Part shown: positions 1-6,145 of the stretch, one piece after another
Position numbering within the stretch: the first letter of the stretch is position 1
Layout of the letters: the number at the start of each line of letters is the position of its first letter
Assembly: GCA_903898725.1 (NCBI GenBank)
Contig: CAIUGQ010000684.1
Span: 1 to 22,178 of the forward strand
Direction of reading: 5' to 3'
DNA length: 22,178 nt
Origin: an uncultured Burkholderiales bacterium
GTDB taxonomy: Bacteria; Pseudomonadota; Gammaproteobacteria; Burkholderiales; Burkholderiaceae_E
Made by a program: the position numbers and the translations under genes
Notes under the pieces: generated by a model
What the model was told of the DNA's origin: nothing
The model's input: the letters and a program-made list of their open reading frames with translations, nothing else
The model's database searches: none

Positions 1-1135
1 CCAGCCCGCGGGTGGCGCGCTCGGCCGCGCCGCGCGCGTCACCCGAGGCGAGCCGCGCGCGCGCGCCCAGCACCTCGAAGTACGGATGTCCGCCCGGCGT
101 CAGCGCCTCGGCCTGCACGAGGGCCGACTCGACGCGTGCCCAGTCACGCTGGGCGGCCGCCACGCTCGCCAGCCCGAACCACGGCCCGGGACCCGCCTTG
201 GGACTCTGCCGCACCGACTGCTCGGCGAGCCCGCGGGCGGTGCGTCGCCCTTCGGCGCTGTCGTCGGCCAGCACGCGCAGCCGGGCGCGCAGCAGCTGGA
301 ACTCGATCGAGTCGGCTCGCTGACGGTAGCGGGTCTCGCGCAGCCGCAGCTGCATGTCGCCGATCCGCTCGCCGGTCACCGGGTGGGTGCGCAGGTAGGC
401 CGGGGCGTTCGTCTCGTAGAAGCGGCTCGCCTGCTGCAGCCGCCCGAAGAAGCTCACCATCGACTGCATGTCGAAGCCGGCCTGGCGCAGGATCTCGAAG
501 CCGACCCGGTCGGCCTCGCGCTCGGCCTCGCGGGAGAACGACAGCATGTTGCTGCGGGCCATCTCGCCGCCGATCAGGAAGCCGCCCATCGCGGCCTGCG
601 GGTTGGAGCGCGCCGCGAGCAGGGCCAGCACCATGCCCGCCATCGTCACCAGCGAGACCTGCTTCTGCTGGGCGAGCATCCGCGCGATGTGCCGCTGCGT
701 GACATGCCCGATCTCGTGGGCCAGCACCGCAGCGACCTCGGACTCGCTGTCGGCGGCGGTCAGCAGGCCGGTGTGCACGCCGATGTAGCCGCCGGGCAGC
801 GCGAACGCATTGATGGACGGGTCGGACAGCGCGAAGAACTCGAAGCTCGTCGAGCCCGCCGCCGCCGTCGCCGACAGCGGCGCGGCCAGCCGGTTGATGT
901 AGTCGACCACATCCGCATCGTCGAGCCACACCGGGTCGCGGCGGATCTGCCGCATGATCGATTCGCCGAGCCAGCGCTCCGCCTGCGGCGACAGGTCGTC
1001 CGCCGACGGATCCCCGAGCCGCGGCAGGTTGTCGATCTGCGCGGCCACCGGCACCGGGCCGAGCGCCAGCGCTGCGACGAGCGCAGCGGCGACGCCGCGT
1101 GCTCGCAGTCCGGCCGGTCGGAGGGGGGTGGGCAT
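1..1135 (-). CDS. M48 family zinc metalloprotease with C-terminal TPR-like region (BepA/YfgC-like), 3' end outside window
   Basis: Periplasmic zinc protease of the type that oversees outer-membrane protein assembly in Gram-negatives (BepA). I read this frame directly from the minus strand; 378 residues are visible and it runs off the left edge. Residues 1-33 look like a Sec signal peptide (basic start, Ala/Leu/Val core, ending VPVAAQ). The zinc motif HEIGH is at residues 140-144, and the third ligand lies in SREAEREAD near residues 202-209 (probably Glu205). The GGYIGVHTGLL segment ahead of HEIGH and the later RTHPVTGERI stretch are typical of the family. After about residue 270 the helical Ala/Arg/Leu-rich pattern (WFGLASVAAAQRDW) suits TPR repeats. 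BepA is about 490 residues, so roughly 100 are missing. The ATG is 20 bp from the divergent moaC start. The family call is firm; the exact BepA role is inferred. Confidence 0.9.
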   Translation of the reverse strand, partial: MPTPLRPAGLRARGVAAALVAALALGPVPVAAQIDNLPRLGDPSADDLSPQAERWLGESIMRQIRRDPVWLDDADVVDYINRLAAPLSATAAAGSTSFEFFALSDPSINAFALPGGYIGVHTGLLTAADSESEVAAVLAHEIGHVTQRHIARMLAQQKQVSLVTMAGMVLALLAARSNPQAAMGGFLIGGEMARSNMLSFSREAEREADRVGFEILRQAGFDMQSMVSFFGRLQQASRFYETNAPAYLRTHPVTGERIGDMQLRLRETRYRQRADSIEFQLLRARLRVLADDSAEGRRTARGLAEQSVRQSPKAGPGPWFGLASVAAAQRDWARVESALVQAEALTPGGHPYFEVLGARARLASGDARGAAERATRGL

Positions 1136-1155
1136 GTTGCTATGATAGGCGCGCC
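1136..1155. promoter_or_regulatory. Putative bidirectional promoter core between the M48 protease and moaC
   Basis: The whole divergent gap is 20 bp. On the plus strand it contains an extended -10, TGCTATGAT (1138-1146), nine bases before the moaC ATG. On the minus strand the same AT-rich core reads TATCAT (1147-1142), six bases before the protease ATG. No clear -35 box is visible on the plus strand. If both are used, the mRNAs would have almost no 5' leader. Seen: the hexamers and distances. Inferred: promoter function. Confidence 0.5.
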
Positions 1156-1689
1156 ATGACCGCGCCCTCGCCCCACCTCGCGCCGCCGGCGCCGTCGGAT
1201 TCGCCGCTCACGCCGGCGCTCACGCATTTCGATGCGACCGGCCAGGCCCACATGGTCGATGTGGGTGGCAAGGCGATCACCCTGCGGCGCGCCGTCGCCC
1301 GCGGCCGGATCACGATGCGCCCCGAGACCTTCGAGCTCGTGCGCAGCGGCGGCGCGAAGAAGGGCGACGTGCTGGGCATCGCCCGCATCGCCGCGATCCA
1401 GGCGGCCAAGCGCACCTCGGACCTCATCCCGCTGTGCCACCCGATCGCGCTGACCCGGGTCGCGGTCGAGCTCGAGCTCGACGCGGATGCGCCGGCGGTG
1501 GTGTGCACCGCCACGGTCGAGTGCGAAGGCCGCACCGGCGTCGAGATGGAGGCCCTGACCGCGGTGCAGGTCGGCCTGCTCACCGTCTACGACATGTGCA
1601 AGGCCGTGGACCGTGGCATGACCATGACCGACGTGCGGCTGCTGGAGAAGCACGGCGGCAAGAGCGGCAGCTTCGTCGTCCCCGGCTGA
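1156..1689 (+). CDS. moaC: Cyclic pyranopterin monophosphate synthase MoaC (molybdenum cofactor biosynthesis)
   Basis: Second step of molybdenum cofactor synthesis: converts the MoaA product 3',8-cyclo-GTP to cyclic pyranopterin monophosphate. The 177-residue product matches MoaC throughout. Residues matching the E. coli active-site set fall at the right spacing: Lys69, His95 (in PLCHPI), Glu132 (in VEMEALTAV), Asp146 and Lys149 (in YDMCKAV). The N-terminus is about 18 residues longer than in E. coli and Pro/Ala-rich. An in-frame start at 1099 would overlap the divergent protease gene, so ATG 1156 is preferred; it lacks a Shine-Dalgarno sequence but sits just behind a -10-like box. The next gene starts 1 bp after the stop, suggesting co-transcription. 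No other molybdenum cofactor genes are in the window. Confidence 0.96.
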   Translation: MTAPSPHLAPPAPSDSPLTPALTHFDATGQAHMVDVGGKAITLRRAVARGRITMRPETFELVRSGGAKKGDVLGIARIAAIQAAKRTSDLIPLCHPIALTRVAVELELDADAPAVVCTATVECEGRTGVEMEALTAVQVGLLTVYDMCKAVDRGMTMTDVRLLEKHGGKSGSFVVPG

Positions 1690-1690
1690 G

Positions 1691-2896
1691 ATGGCCTCCG
1701 AGGGCGTGCGGCGCTACATCGACCTGCAGCCCGGCGACCCGGCGCCCTGGTTCGAGCAGCGCGGCTGCGAGAACCCCCGCTATGTGTTCGACACGGCCGC
1801 CGGCCGCTGGCTGGTGCTCTGTTTCTTCGCCTCGGCCTCGGACCCGGTCGGCCGCGAGGCGCTGGCCGCCGCGCTGGCCCGCCGGGACCTGTTCGACGAC
1901 GCGCACGCCAGCTTCTTCGGCGTGACCCTCGACCCGGGCGACGAGAAGCGCGGCCGGGTCCGCGACAGCATGCCGGGGATCCGCTTCCTCCTCGACTTCG
2001 ACGGGCGCGTCTCGCGCGCCTACGGCGCGATTCCCGCCGACTCGCAACCCGGCGGTGGCCGCGTGCCGGTGCAGCGCTTCTGGTTCGTCATCGACCCCAC
2101 GCTGCGGATCGTCGCGAAGATCCCGTTCGGCACCGACGGCGCCGGACACCGGGAGGCGATCGCATTGGTCGAACGGCTGCCGGCCCCCGGACGCCACGCG
2201 GGCGTCGAGCTGCAGGCACCGGTGCTGCTGCTGCCCGACGTCTTCGAGCCCGAGCTGTGCGAGGCCCTGGTCGCCGCCTACGACCGGATCGGCGGCACGC
2301 CGTCGGGCTTCATGCGCCAGATCGACGGGCGCACGGTGCTGGTCAGCGACCCGGGTCACAAGCGGCGCAGCGACTGCCACATCGAGACGCCCGAGCTCAT
2401 CGCGCGGATCCAGGCCCGGATCAGGCGACGCGTGGTGCCCGAGATCCGCAAGGTCCACCAGTTCGAGGCGACCCGGATGGAGCGCTACATCGTCGCCTGC
2501 TACGACGCCGAGGATGCCGGGCACTTCAACGCACATCGCGACAACACCACCCGCGGCACGGCCCATCGGCGCTTCGCGGTGTCGGTCAACCTGAACGCTG
2601 GGTTCGACGGCGGCGAGGTCGGGTTTCCGGAGTACGGGCCGCGGACCTTCAAGCCGGCGCCGGGGGCGGCCCTGGTGTTCTCGTGCTCGCTGCTGCATGC
2701 GGTCACGCCGGTGCGCCGTGGCCGGCGCCTGGCGTTTCTGCCGTTTCTCTACGACGATGCCGCCGCGAAGCTGCGCGAAGGGAACAACGCCTATCTCGCC
2801 GACGGGCTCGGCCCGTACCGCCCCCAGGACCCGGACCCGGCCCGATCGGATACGCCGTCAGGCAGCGAGCCGGCCCTCAGCCGCGGAACAGATTGA
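1691..2896 (+). CDS. Redoxin-like domain fused to a prolyl-4-hydroxylase-type 2OG-Fe(II) dioxygenase
   Basis: A 401-residue two-domain protein. Residues about 10-165 have a peroxiredoxin/AhpC-TSA-like pattern (LQPGDPAPWF start, LVLCFFASASDPVG strand-helix, GVTLDPGDEK, RFWFVIDP, then an Arg-Ile strand). Where peroxiredoxins carry the peroxidatic Cys, this protein appears to have Gly54, so a classical peroxidase is unlikely. Residues about 175-355 form a P4H-like 2OG-Fe(II) oxygenase: HFNAHRDN supplies His282 and Asp284, LLHAVTP supplies distal His336, and Arg346 ten residues later suits 2-oxoglutarate binding. GGEVGFPEYG and PGAALVFSCSLLH are typical of the fold. No signal peptide, so probably cytoplasmic. 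The substrate is unknown; protein or peptide hydroxylation is the generic expectation. It starts 1 bp after the moaC stop, and its last 20 bp overlap a convergent small gene. The final ~40 residues are Pro/Ser/Asp-rich and probably disordered. Confidence 0.85.
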   Translation: MASEGVRRYIDLQPGDPAPWFEQRGCENPRYVFDTAAGRWLVLCFFASASDPVGREALAAALARRDLFDDAHASFFGVTLDPGDEKRGRVRDSMPGIRFLLDFDGRVSRAYGAIPADSQPGGGRVPVQRFWFVIDPTLRIVAKIPFGTDGAGHREAIALVERLPAPGRHAGVELQAPVLLLPDVFEPELCEALVAAYDRIGGTPSGFMRQIDGRTVLVSDPGHKRRSDCHIETPELIARIQARIRRRVVPEIRKVHQFEATRMERYIVACYDAEDAGHFNAHRDNTTRGTAHRRFAVSVNLNAGFDGGEVGFPEYGPRTFKPAPGAALVFSCSLLHAVTPVRRGRRLAFLPFLYDDAAAKLREGNNAYLADGLGPYRPQDPDPARSDTPSGSEPALSRGTD

Positions 2897-2999
2897 TCGC
2901 GGCTAGCGCGACGAAGCCGACAGAAGCCAGCACGATCGCCCAGACGGCGAGTGCGGATCCGGCCTGAGACAGGGGTGAGCGGTACAGAGAGCTGCGCAT
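2877..2999 (-). CDS. Small single-pass membrane protein, 40 residues, function unknown
   Basis: Read directly from the minus strand. After a short polar N-terminus (MRSSLYRSPLSQ) comes one hydrophobic segment, about residues 15-37 (SALAVWAIVLASVGFVALAA), ending NLFRG. A GGAGG motif lies 11 bp upstream of the ATG, one of the clearer Shine-Dalgarno matches in the window, which supports a real gene. Its 3' end overlaps the stop region of the dioxygenase gene by 20 bp in convergent orientation. I recognise no named family; it resembles the short membrane proteins often annotated as hypothetical in Burkholderiales. Confidence 0.55.
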   Translation of the reverse strand: MRSSLYRSPLSQAGSALAVWAIVLASVGFVALAAINLFRG

Positions 3000-3082
3000 C
3001 GTTGATCGAACCTCCGGGCGCGAAGCGTACCTGCAGCATGCGCGTCCGGCCGATCGCCGAGACCTCTTTTCACTCCGTCCCA

Positions 3083-3111
3083 CACAAGTGTTGTGGCGAT
3101 GCCGCATCGCC
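3083..3111. other. Two adjacent inverted repeats in the gap upstream of the small membrane protein gene
   Basis: CACAA-GTG-TTGTG (3083-3095) is followed directly by GGCGATGC-C-GCATCGCC (3095-3111), a perfect 8-bp dyad with a 1-base centre (as RNA, a 7-bp stem with a CCG loop). They lie between the thioesterase stop (3151) and the small membrane protein start (2999), both minus strand. The second could be a weak terminator for the thioesterase transcript (no T tract); the first could be an operator. Function is not established. Confidence 0.4.
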
Positions 3112-3150
3112 TTGGTGCACAGCGGCCCGCCGGGTCGTCCGCCGGGCCGG

Positions 3151-4020
3151 TCAGTCGCGGAAGTAGACCATCTGGATGCTGCTGGCCAGGAGCGTGCCGT
3201 CGTCACCCCAGACCTCGGCGCGCTGCTCGAAGAAGCCCTGGCCGAAGTGCACGCCCCGCGCGCAGGCCAGCACCGGCCGCGCGCCCTGCCTGGCCAGCGC
3301 GGCGGCGTCCGCATGGATCAGGGTCGTGATCGAGACCGTCCCGATCGGCGTGAAGCGCTGGCGCCGCCGGAACACCCGCGGGTAGAAGGCATCGCAGATC
3401 GCGGCGAGCGCGGGCGCATCGAGCGGGCGCTCCGGCAGGTCGCGGATCCACATCATCGTGCGCGAATGCGGCAGTTCCTCGCCGATGTCCAGGTCCGGCC
3501 AGCCACCTTCGATGAAGCGCATCTCGTAGCGCTTCGCCCATTCGATCCCGATGCGCGGCACCGAGGCCTCGACCTCGGCGGCCGGCGGCACCTCGGGCAG
3601 GGTCAGCTCCCGCGCCGTCCAGGTGTCGCGGCGCACGGCGAACACCGCGGTCGCGGTCGACGCCGGCTGACCGCCCTGATCGAGCGACAGGGTCCAGTGC
3701 TGGGTGCCGCGGTTGGTGCGCGCCGGGCGCGCCTCGATCTCGAAGGCCCCCGCCGCGACCGGCCCGGCGTAGTTGACGGTCAGTGCCAGCGGCTCGCCGA
3801 GCCGATCGGGATGGTCCATCGCCGCCCGCAGGAGCACCGCTGCGGTGATGCCGCCGAACGGGCCGACCATGTTCGCCCAGGGCGCGGTCGTCCGGCCCGC
3901 GAAGCGGTGCCCGCCCAGGGGGGCGAGCTGCAGCGCATCGTCGAGGGGGTGGGCGTCCGGATCGGTCGTGGGCGTTGCGTTCGGGGCGGCGGGAGGCTGC
4001 GGGAGTCCGGAGTCGGTCAT
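3151..4020 (-). CDS. Double hot-dog acyl-CoA thioesterase family protein
   Basis: Predicted cytosolic thioesterase, 289 residues, of the TesB-like/4HBT_3 family, which hydrolyses acyl-CoA to free acid and CoA. Evidence: the first hot-dog helix PFGGITAAVLLRAAMDHPDR (about residues 54-73), the strand LALTVNYAGPV, RRDTW at the end of the first half, and a second half with PIGTVSITTLIHAD and GFFEQRAEVWGDDGTLLASS near the C-terminus. The first ~30 residues are Pro/Ala/Thr-rich and probably disordered. It starts 60 bp after the MATE stop on the same strand and is probably co-transcribed with it. No Shine-Dalgarno sequence is visible before the ATG. The physiological acyl-CoA cannot be told from sequence. 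Confidence 0.85.
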   Translation of the reverse strand: MTDSGLPQPPAAPNATPTTDPDAHPLDDALQLAPLGGHRFAGRTTAPWANMVGPFGGITAAVLLRAAMDHPDRLGEPLALTVNYAGPVAAGAFEIEARPARTNRGTQHWTLSLDQGGQPASTATAVFAVRRDTWTARELTLPEVPPAAEVEASVPRIGIEWAKRYEMRFIEGGWPDLDIGEELPHSRTMMWIRDLPERPLDAPALAAICDAFYPRVFRRRQRFTPIGTVSITTLIHADAAALARQGARPVLACARGVHFGQGFFEQRAEVWGDDGTLLASSIQMVYFRD

Positions 4021-4083
4021 GGGAAGATGAATGGGTGATCAGAGACGATCGGAGATGAATCAGGTCGGATCAGCGCCGGTTCA
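4021..4083 (-). repeat. Iterated TGA-bearing segments at the MATE stop codon
   Basis: Read on the minus strand, the MATE stop sits in CGCTGAACCGG, followed at once by the near-copy CGCTGATCCGA, then CTGATTC and, after a gap, CTGATC. TGA occurs at offsets 0, +11, +21 and +42 from the stop. This degenerate repeat fills much of the 60-bp gap to the thioesterase gene. It resembles repeats at the stop codons of marR, the phosphatase and the MBL nuclease in this window. Confidence 0.4.
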
Positions 4084-5460
4084 GCGCGCGAGGGGTGCTG
4101 CCGGCTCGCCCCGGGCGGACGTGGGCGGCGCCTGCCGCGCCCCCCAGCGGGTCAGCCTGACCGACAGCCCGGTGGCGACGCCGTAGATCAGCATCCCGCC
4201 GGCGACGAGCGCGAAATACTGCCAGGCCTCGGCATCGTGTCTCGCCAGCCACGCGCCGGCGACGGCGACCAGCACCAGCCGCACCGTCGAGGCGAGCACC
4301 GGTCCGAGCACCTTGCCCGAGCCCTGCGAGGCGAAGTACAGCGTGAGCCCGAAGCCGAAGGCCGCGAAAGCCGGGCCCGCCCAGCGCAGGTAGGACCGGG
4401 CATGGACGAGCACCGCCTCGTCGGCGGTGAACAGCGTCGCCCAGGCGTCCGGGGCGACCGAGACGATCGCCCCCAGCGCGCCGAGCATGAGTGCCGACAC
4501 GCTCGCCGCTGTCCAGGCCACCCGCCGCGCCCGGGCGACATCACCGGCACCGATCGCCATGCCCACCATCGGCACCGACGCGACGCCGATGCCGAAGGCG
4601 ACCGGGATCAGCAGGAATTCGAGGCGCTGGCCGATGCCGTAGCCGGCAAGGGCCTCGACGCCGAGCCGCGCCACCAGGCCGGTGAAGATCAGCACCGTCA
4701 GCACCGACTGCACCGGCGACAGGCAGGCGAGCGCACCGACCTTCAGGATGTCGGCGAACAGATCGCCGCGCAGCGCGATGCCGCGCAGGCGCAGCGTGAG
4801 CCGCGCCCGTCCGCTGCCCAGCCACCAGGCCAGGAACGCGACGCCGGCGGCGGTCGCGATGATCTGGCCGAACGCGACGCCGGGCATGCCGTAGCGCGGG
4901 ATCGGCCCGATGCCCAGCCCGAGCGCCCCGCCGATCAGGATCTGCAGCACGGACGAGACGAGCAGCGTGAGCGAGGGCACGCGCATGTCGCCGGTGCCGC
5001 GCAGCACCGAGGCGAGCGTGTTCAGCAGCCAGATCAGCACCGCGCCGAAGAACAGCACGCCGGCGTAGCGGACCGCCTCGTCGAGCACCTCGCCCCGGCC
5101 GCCGAGCGCCCGGTAGAGCATCGGACCGAGGGCGAGGAACACCACCGTGGTGACCAGTCCGGCGACGGTGCCGATCACCACCGCATGGACCGCGAGCGTG
5201 CGGGCCCGCTCCGGGTCCTTCGCGCCGAGCGCACGGCTCACCGCCGAGGACACGCCGCCGCCCATCGCGCCGGCCGACATCATCTGCACCAGCATCGCGA
5301 ACGGGAAGACCAGCGCCATCGCGGCGAGCGGCGCGGTGCCGAGCAGACCGACATAACGCGTCTCGGCGATGCCGACGGCGACCGACATCGTCATCGCCAG
5401 CACGTTGGGCAGCGCCAGGCGCAGCAGGGTCGGCAGGATCGGGCCGGAGGTCAGCGACAT
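4081..5460 (-). CDS. MATE family multidrug/cation efflux transporter
   Basis: Inner-membrane antiporter of the MATE family (DinF/NorM type) that exports drugs or metabolites using Na+ or H+ gradients. The 459-residue protein has about 12 hydrophobic segments in two similar halves. Family signatures: the opening RLALPNVLAMTMSVAVGIAE helix, the first-half GGGVSSAVSRALGAKDPERA loop after TM2, and the matching second-half GIGVASVPMVGMAIGAGDVA. The length is normal. The start at 5460 puts TSGPILPTLLRLALP at the N-terminus, as expected. It is divergent from a MarR-type regulator, with an operator-like palindrome between, so control by that regulator is likely. The thioesterase follows on the same strand. 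Substrate unknown. Confidence 0.93.
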   Translation of the reverse strand: MSLTSGPILPTLLRLALPNVLAMTMSVAVGIAETRYVGLLGTAPLAAMALVFPFAMLVQMMSAGAMGGGVSSAVSRALGAKDPERARTLAVHAVVIGTVAGLVTTVVFLALGPMLYRALGGRGEVLDEAVRYAGVLFFGAVLIWLLNTLASVLRGTGDMRVPSLTLLVSSVLQILIGGALGLGIGPIPRYGMPGVAFGQIIATAAGVAFLAWWLGSGRARLTLRLRGIALRGDLFADILKVGALACLSPVQSVLTVLIFTGLVARLGVEALAGYGIGQRLEFLLIPVAFGIGVASVPMVGMAIGAGDVARARRVAWTAASVSALMLGALGAIVSVAPDAWATLFTADEAVLVHARSYLRWAGPAFAAFGFGLTLYFASQGSGKVLGPVLASTVRLVLVAVAGAWLARHDAEAWQYFALVAGGMLIYGVATGLSVRLTRWGARQAPPTSARGEPAAPLAR

Positions 5461-5507
5461 GGCGTCTCGTGCTTGGGGCGGACGCTCGGACCGCGGGTTG
5501 AAGGTCG

Positions 5508-5536
5508 CATATAGGTTGCATATGCAATCGTTGCAG
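5508..5536 (-). promoter_or_regulatory. Candidate promoter for the MATE gene
   Basis: On the minus strand CTGCAA (5536-5531) and TATATG (5513-5508) are 17 bp apart, a weak -35/-10 pair reading into the MATE gene. The 12-bp palindrome sits inside the spacer, so a bound regulator would block RNA polymerase. Confidence is low because the -35 is poor. Confidence 0.35.
5516..5527. promoter_or_regulatory. Perfect 12-bp palindrome, probable MarR operator
   Basis: TTGCATATGCAA is a perfect dyad in the 89-bp gap between the divergent MATE and MarR genes, and matches the usual form of MarR-family operators (short AT-centred palindrome). A further half-site, TTGCA, follows at 5531-5535. The palindrome overlaps the -35 of the marR promoter and lies in the spacer of the candidate MATE promoter, as expected for an autoregulatory repressor of both genes. 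Seen: the dyad and its position. Inferred: the protein that binds it. Confidence 0.65.
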
Positions 5537-5543
5537 CTACAAT
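5516..5543 (+). promoter_or_regulatory. Promoter of the marR-type gene, likely leaderless
   Basis: TTGCAT (5516-5521), 16-bp spacer, TACAAT (5538-5543). Only six bases separate the -10 from the ATG at 5550, so the expected transcription start falls on or beside the A of the start codon. There is no room for a Shine-Dalgarno sequence. Confidence 0.6.
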
Positions 5544-5549
5544 GTACCG

Positions 5550-6014
5550 ATGGTCGACGCCGTTGTCCAACCCCGGGGCTGCACGAACTTCAAGCTGCGC
5601 CAGCTGCTGCGCGCCGTCGCGCGCCTGTACGACGCCGAGTTCGCCCGCGCGGGGCTCAAGGGCACGCAGTTCTCGCTGCTGTCGCACGTGATCGAGATGG
5701 CGCCGGTCCGGCCCGCGGAGCTGGCGCGCAGCATGGGTCTGGATGCCTCCACGCTGACGCGCAACCTGCGCGTGCTCGTCGAGCAGGGCTGGGTGGTCCA
5801 GGGTCCAGGCACCGATGCGCGCAGCCGGCTCGTCACCCCCACCGCCGCCGGCCGGGCCAAGCAGATCGAGGCGAGACGCCACTGGAAGCGCGCGCAGCTC
5901 GCGCTGCAGGAGCGGCTCGGCGCCGGACAGGTTGCGGCGCTGCACGCGCTGATCGACGACGGCCTGGCACGGCTCGACGAGGGTGAGGATCTCGAGCCCG
6001 GCGAGGCTGGCTGA
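5550..6014 (+). CDS. MarR family winged-helix transcriptional regulator
   Basis: A 154-residue dimeric DNA-binding regulator. The N-terminal helix (CTNFKLRQLLRAVARLYDAE), the GLKGTQFSLLSHV helix, the recognition region ELARSMGLDASTLTRNLRVL (about residues 57-76) and the wing with GTDARSRLVTPTAAG follow the MarR pattern. MarR regulators usually repress divergent efflux pumps and respond to small aromatic ligands or to Cys oxidation; Cys11 in the first helix is the only Cys and could be a redox sensor, though this is speculative. It is divergent from the MATE pump with a shared operator. The last codons (EPGEAG) lie inside a degenerate tandem repeat that continues past the stop. Confidence 0.92.
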   Translation: MVDAVVQPRGCTNFKLRQLLRAVARLYDAEFARAGLKGTQFSLLSHVIEMAPVRPAELARSMGLDASTLTRNLRVLVEQGWVVQGPGTDARSRLVTPTAAGRAKQIEARRHWKRAQLALQERLGAGQVAALHALIDDGLARLDEGEDLEPGEAG

Positions 6015-6115
6015 TCCTTGCGAGGCCGGCTGATCCCGGCGAACTCGGCCAAGCCCGACTGATCCCGGCGAACCCCACCGAGCCCGGCGAGCCCCACCAA
6101 GCCCGGCGAGCGCGG
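5994..6115 (+). repeat. Degenerate tandem repeat spanning the marR stop codon
   Basis: From the last codons of marR to just before the phosphatase gene, the sequence is built from variants of GAGCCCGGCGAGGCTGGCTG: blocks GGCTGATCC.TGCGAGG, GGCTGATCCCGGCGAACTCG, GACTGATCCCGGCGAACCCC, then GAGCCCGGCGAGCCCCACCA and AAGCCCGGCGAGCG. TGA recurs at 6012 (the stop), 6031 and 6060. Unit length varies (about 19-29 bp). No function is known; slippage expansion is the simplest origin. Confidence 0.6.
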
Positions 6116-6131
6116 CTGGGCGCCGGTGCAA

Positions 6132-6140
6132 TGCGATACT
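6132..6140 (+). promoter_or_regulatory. Extended -10 just upstream of the phosphatase start
   Basis: TGCGATACT: a TG-n motif plus GATACT at 6135-6140, five bases before ATG 6146. No good -35 is visible 17 bp upstream. If used, the transcript would start at or near the ATG, which favours the 6146 start over the in-frame ATG at 6131. Confidence 0.4.
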
Positions 6141-6145
6141 GGGCC

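Noticed and set aside
1099..1155. Upstream in-frame start for moaC at 1099
   Set aside because: It would overlap the protease signal-peptide coding region, adds residues unlike MoaC, and lies upstream of the likely transcription start.
4237..5514. A 425-codon plus-strand open frame opposite the MATE gene
   Set aside because: Antisense shadow of a well-supported membrane transporter; Arg/His/Gln/Glu-rich with no domain.
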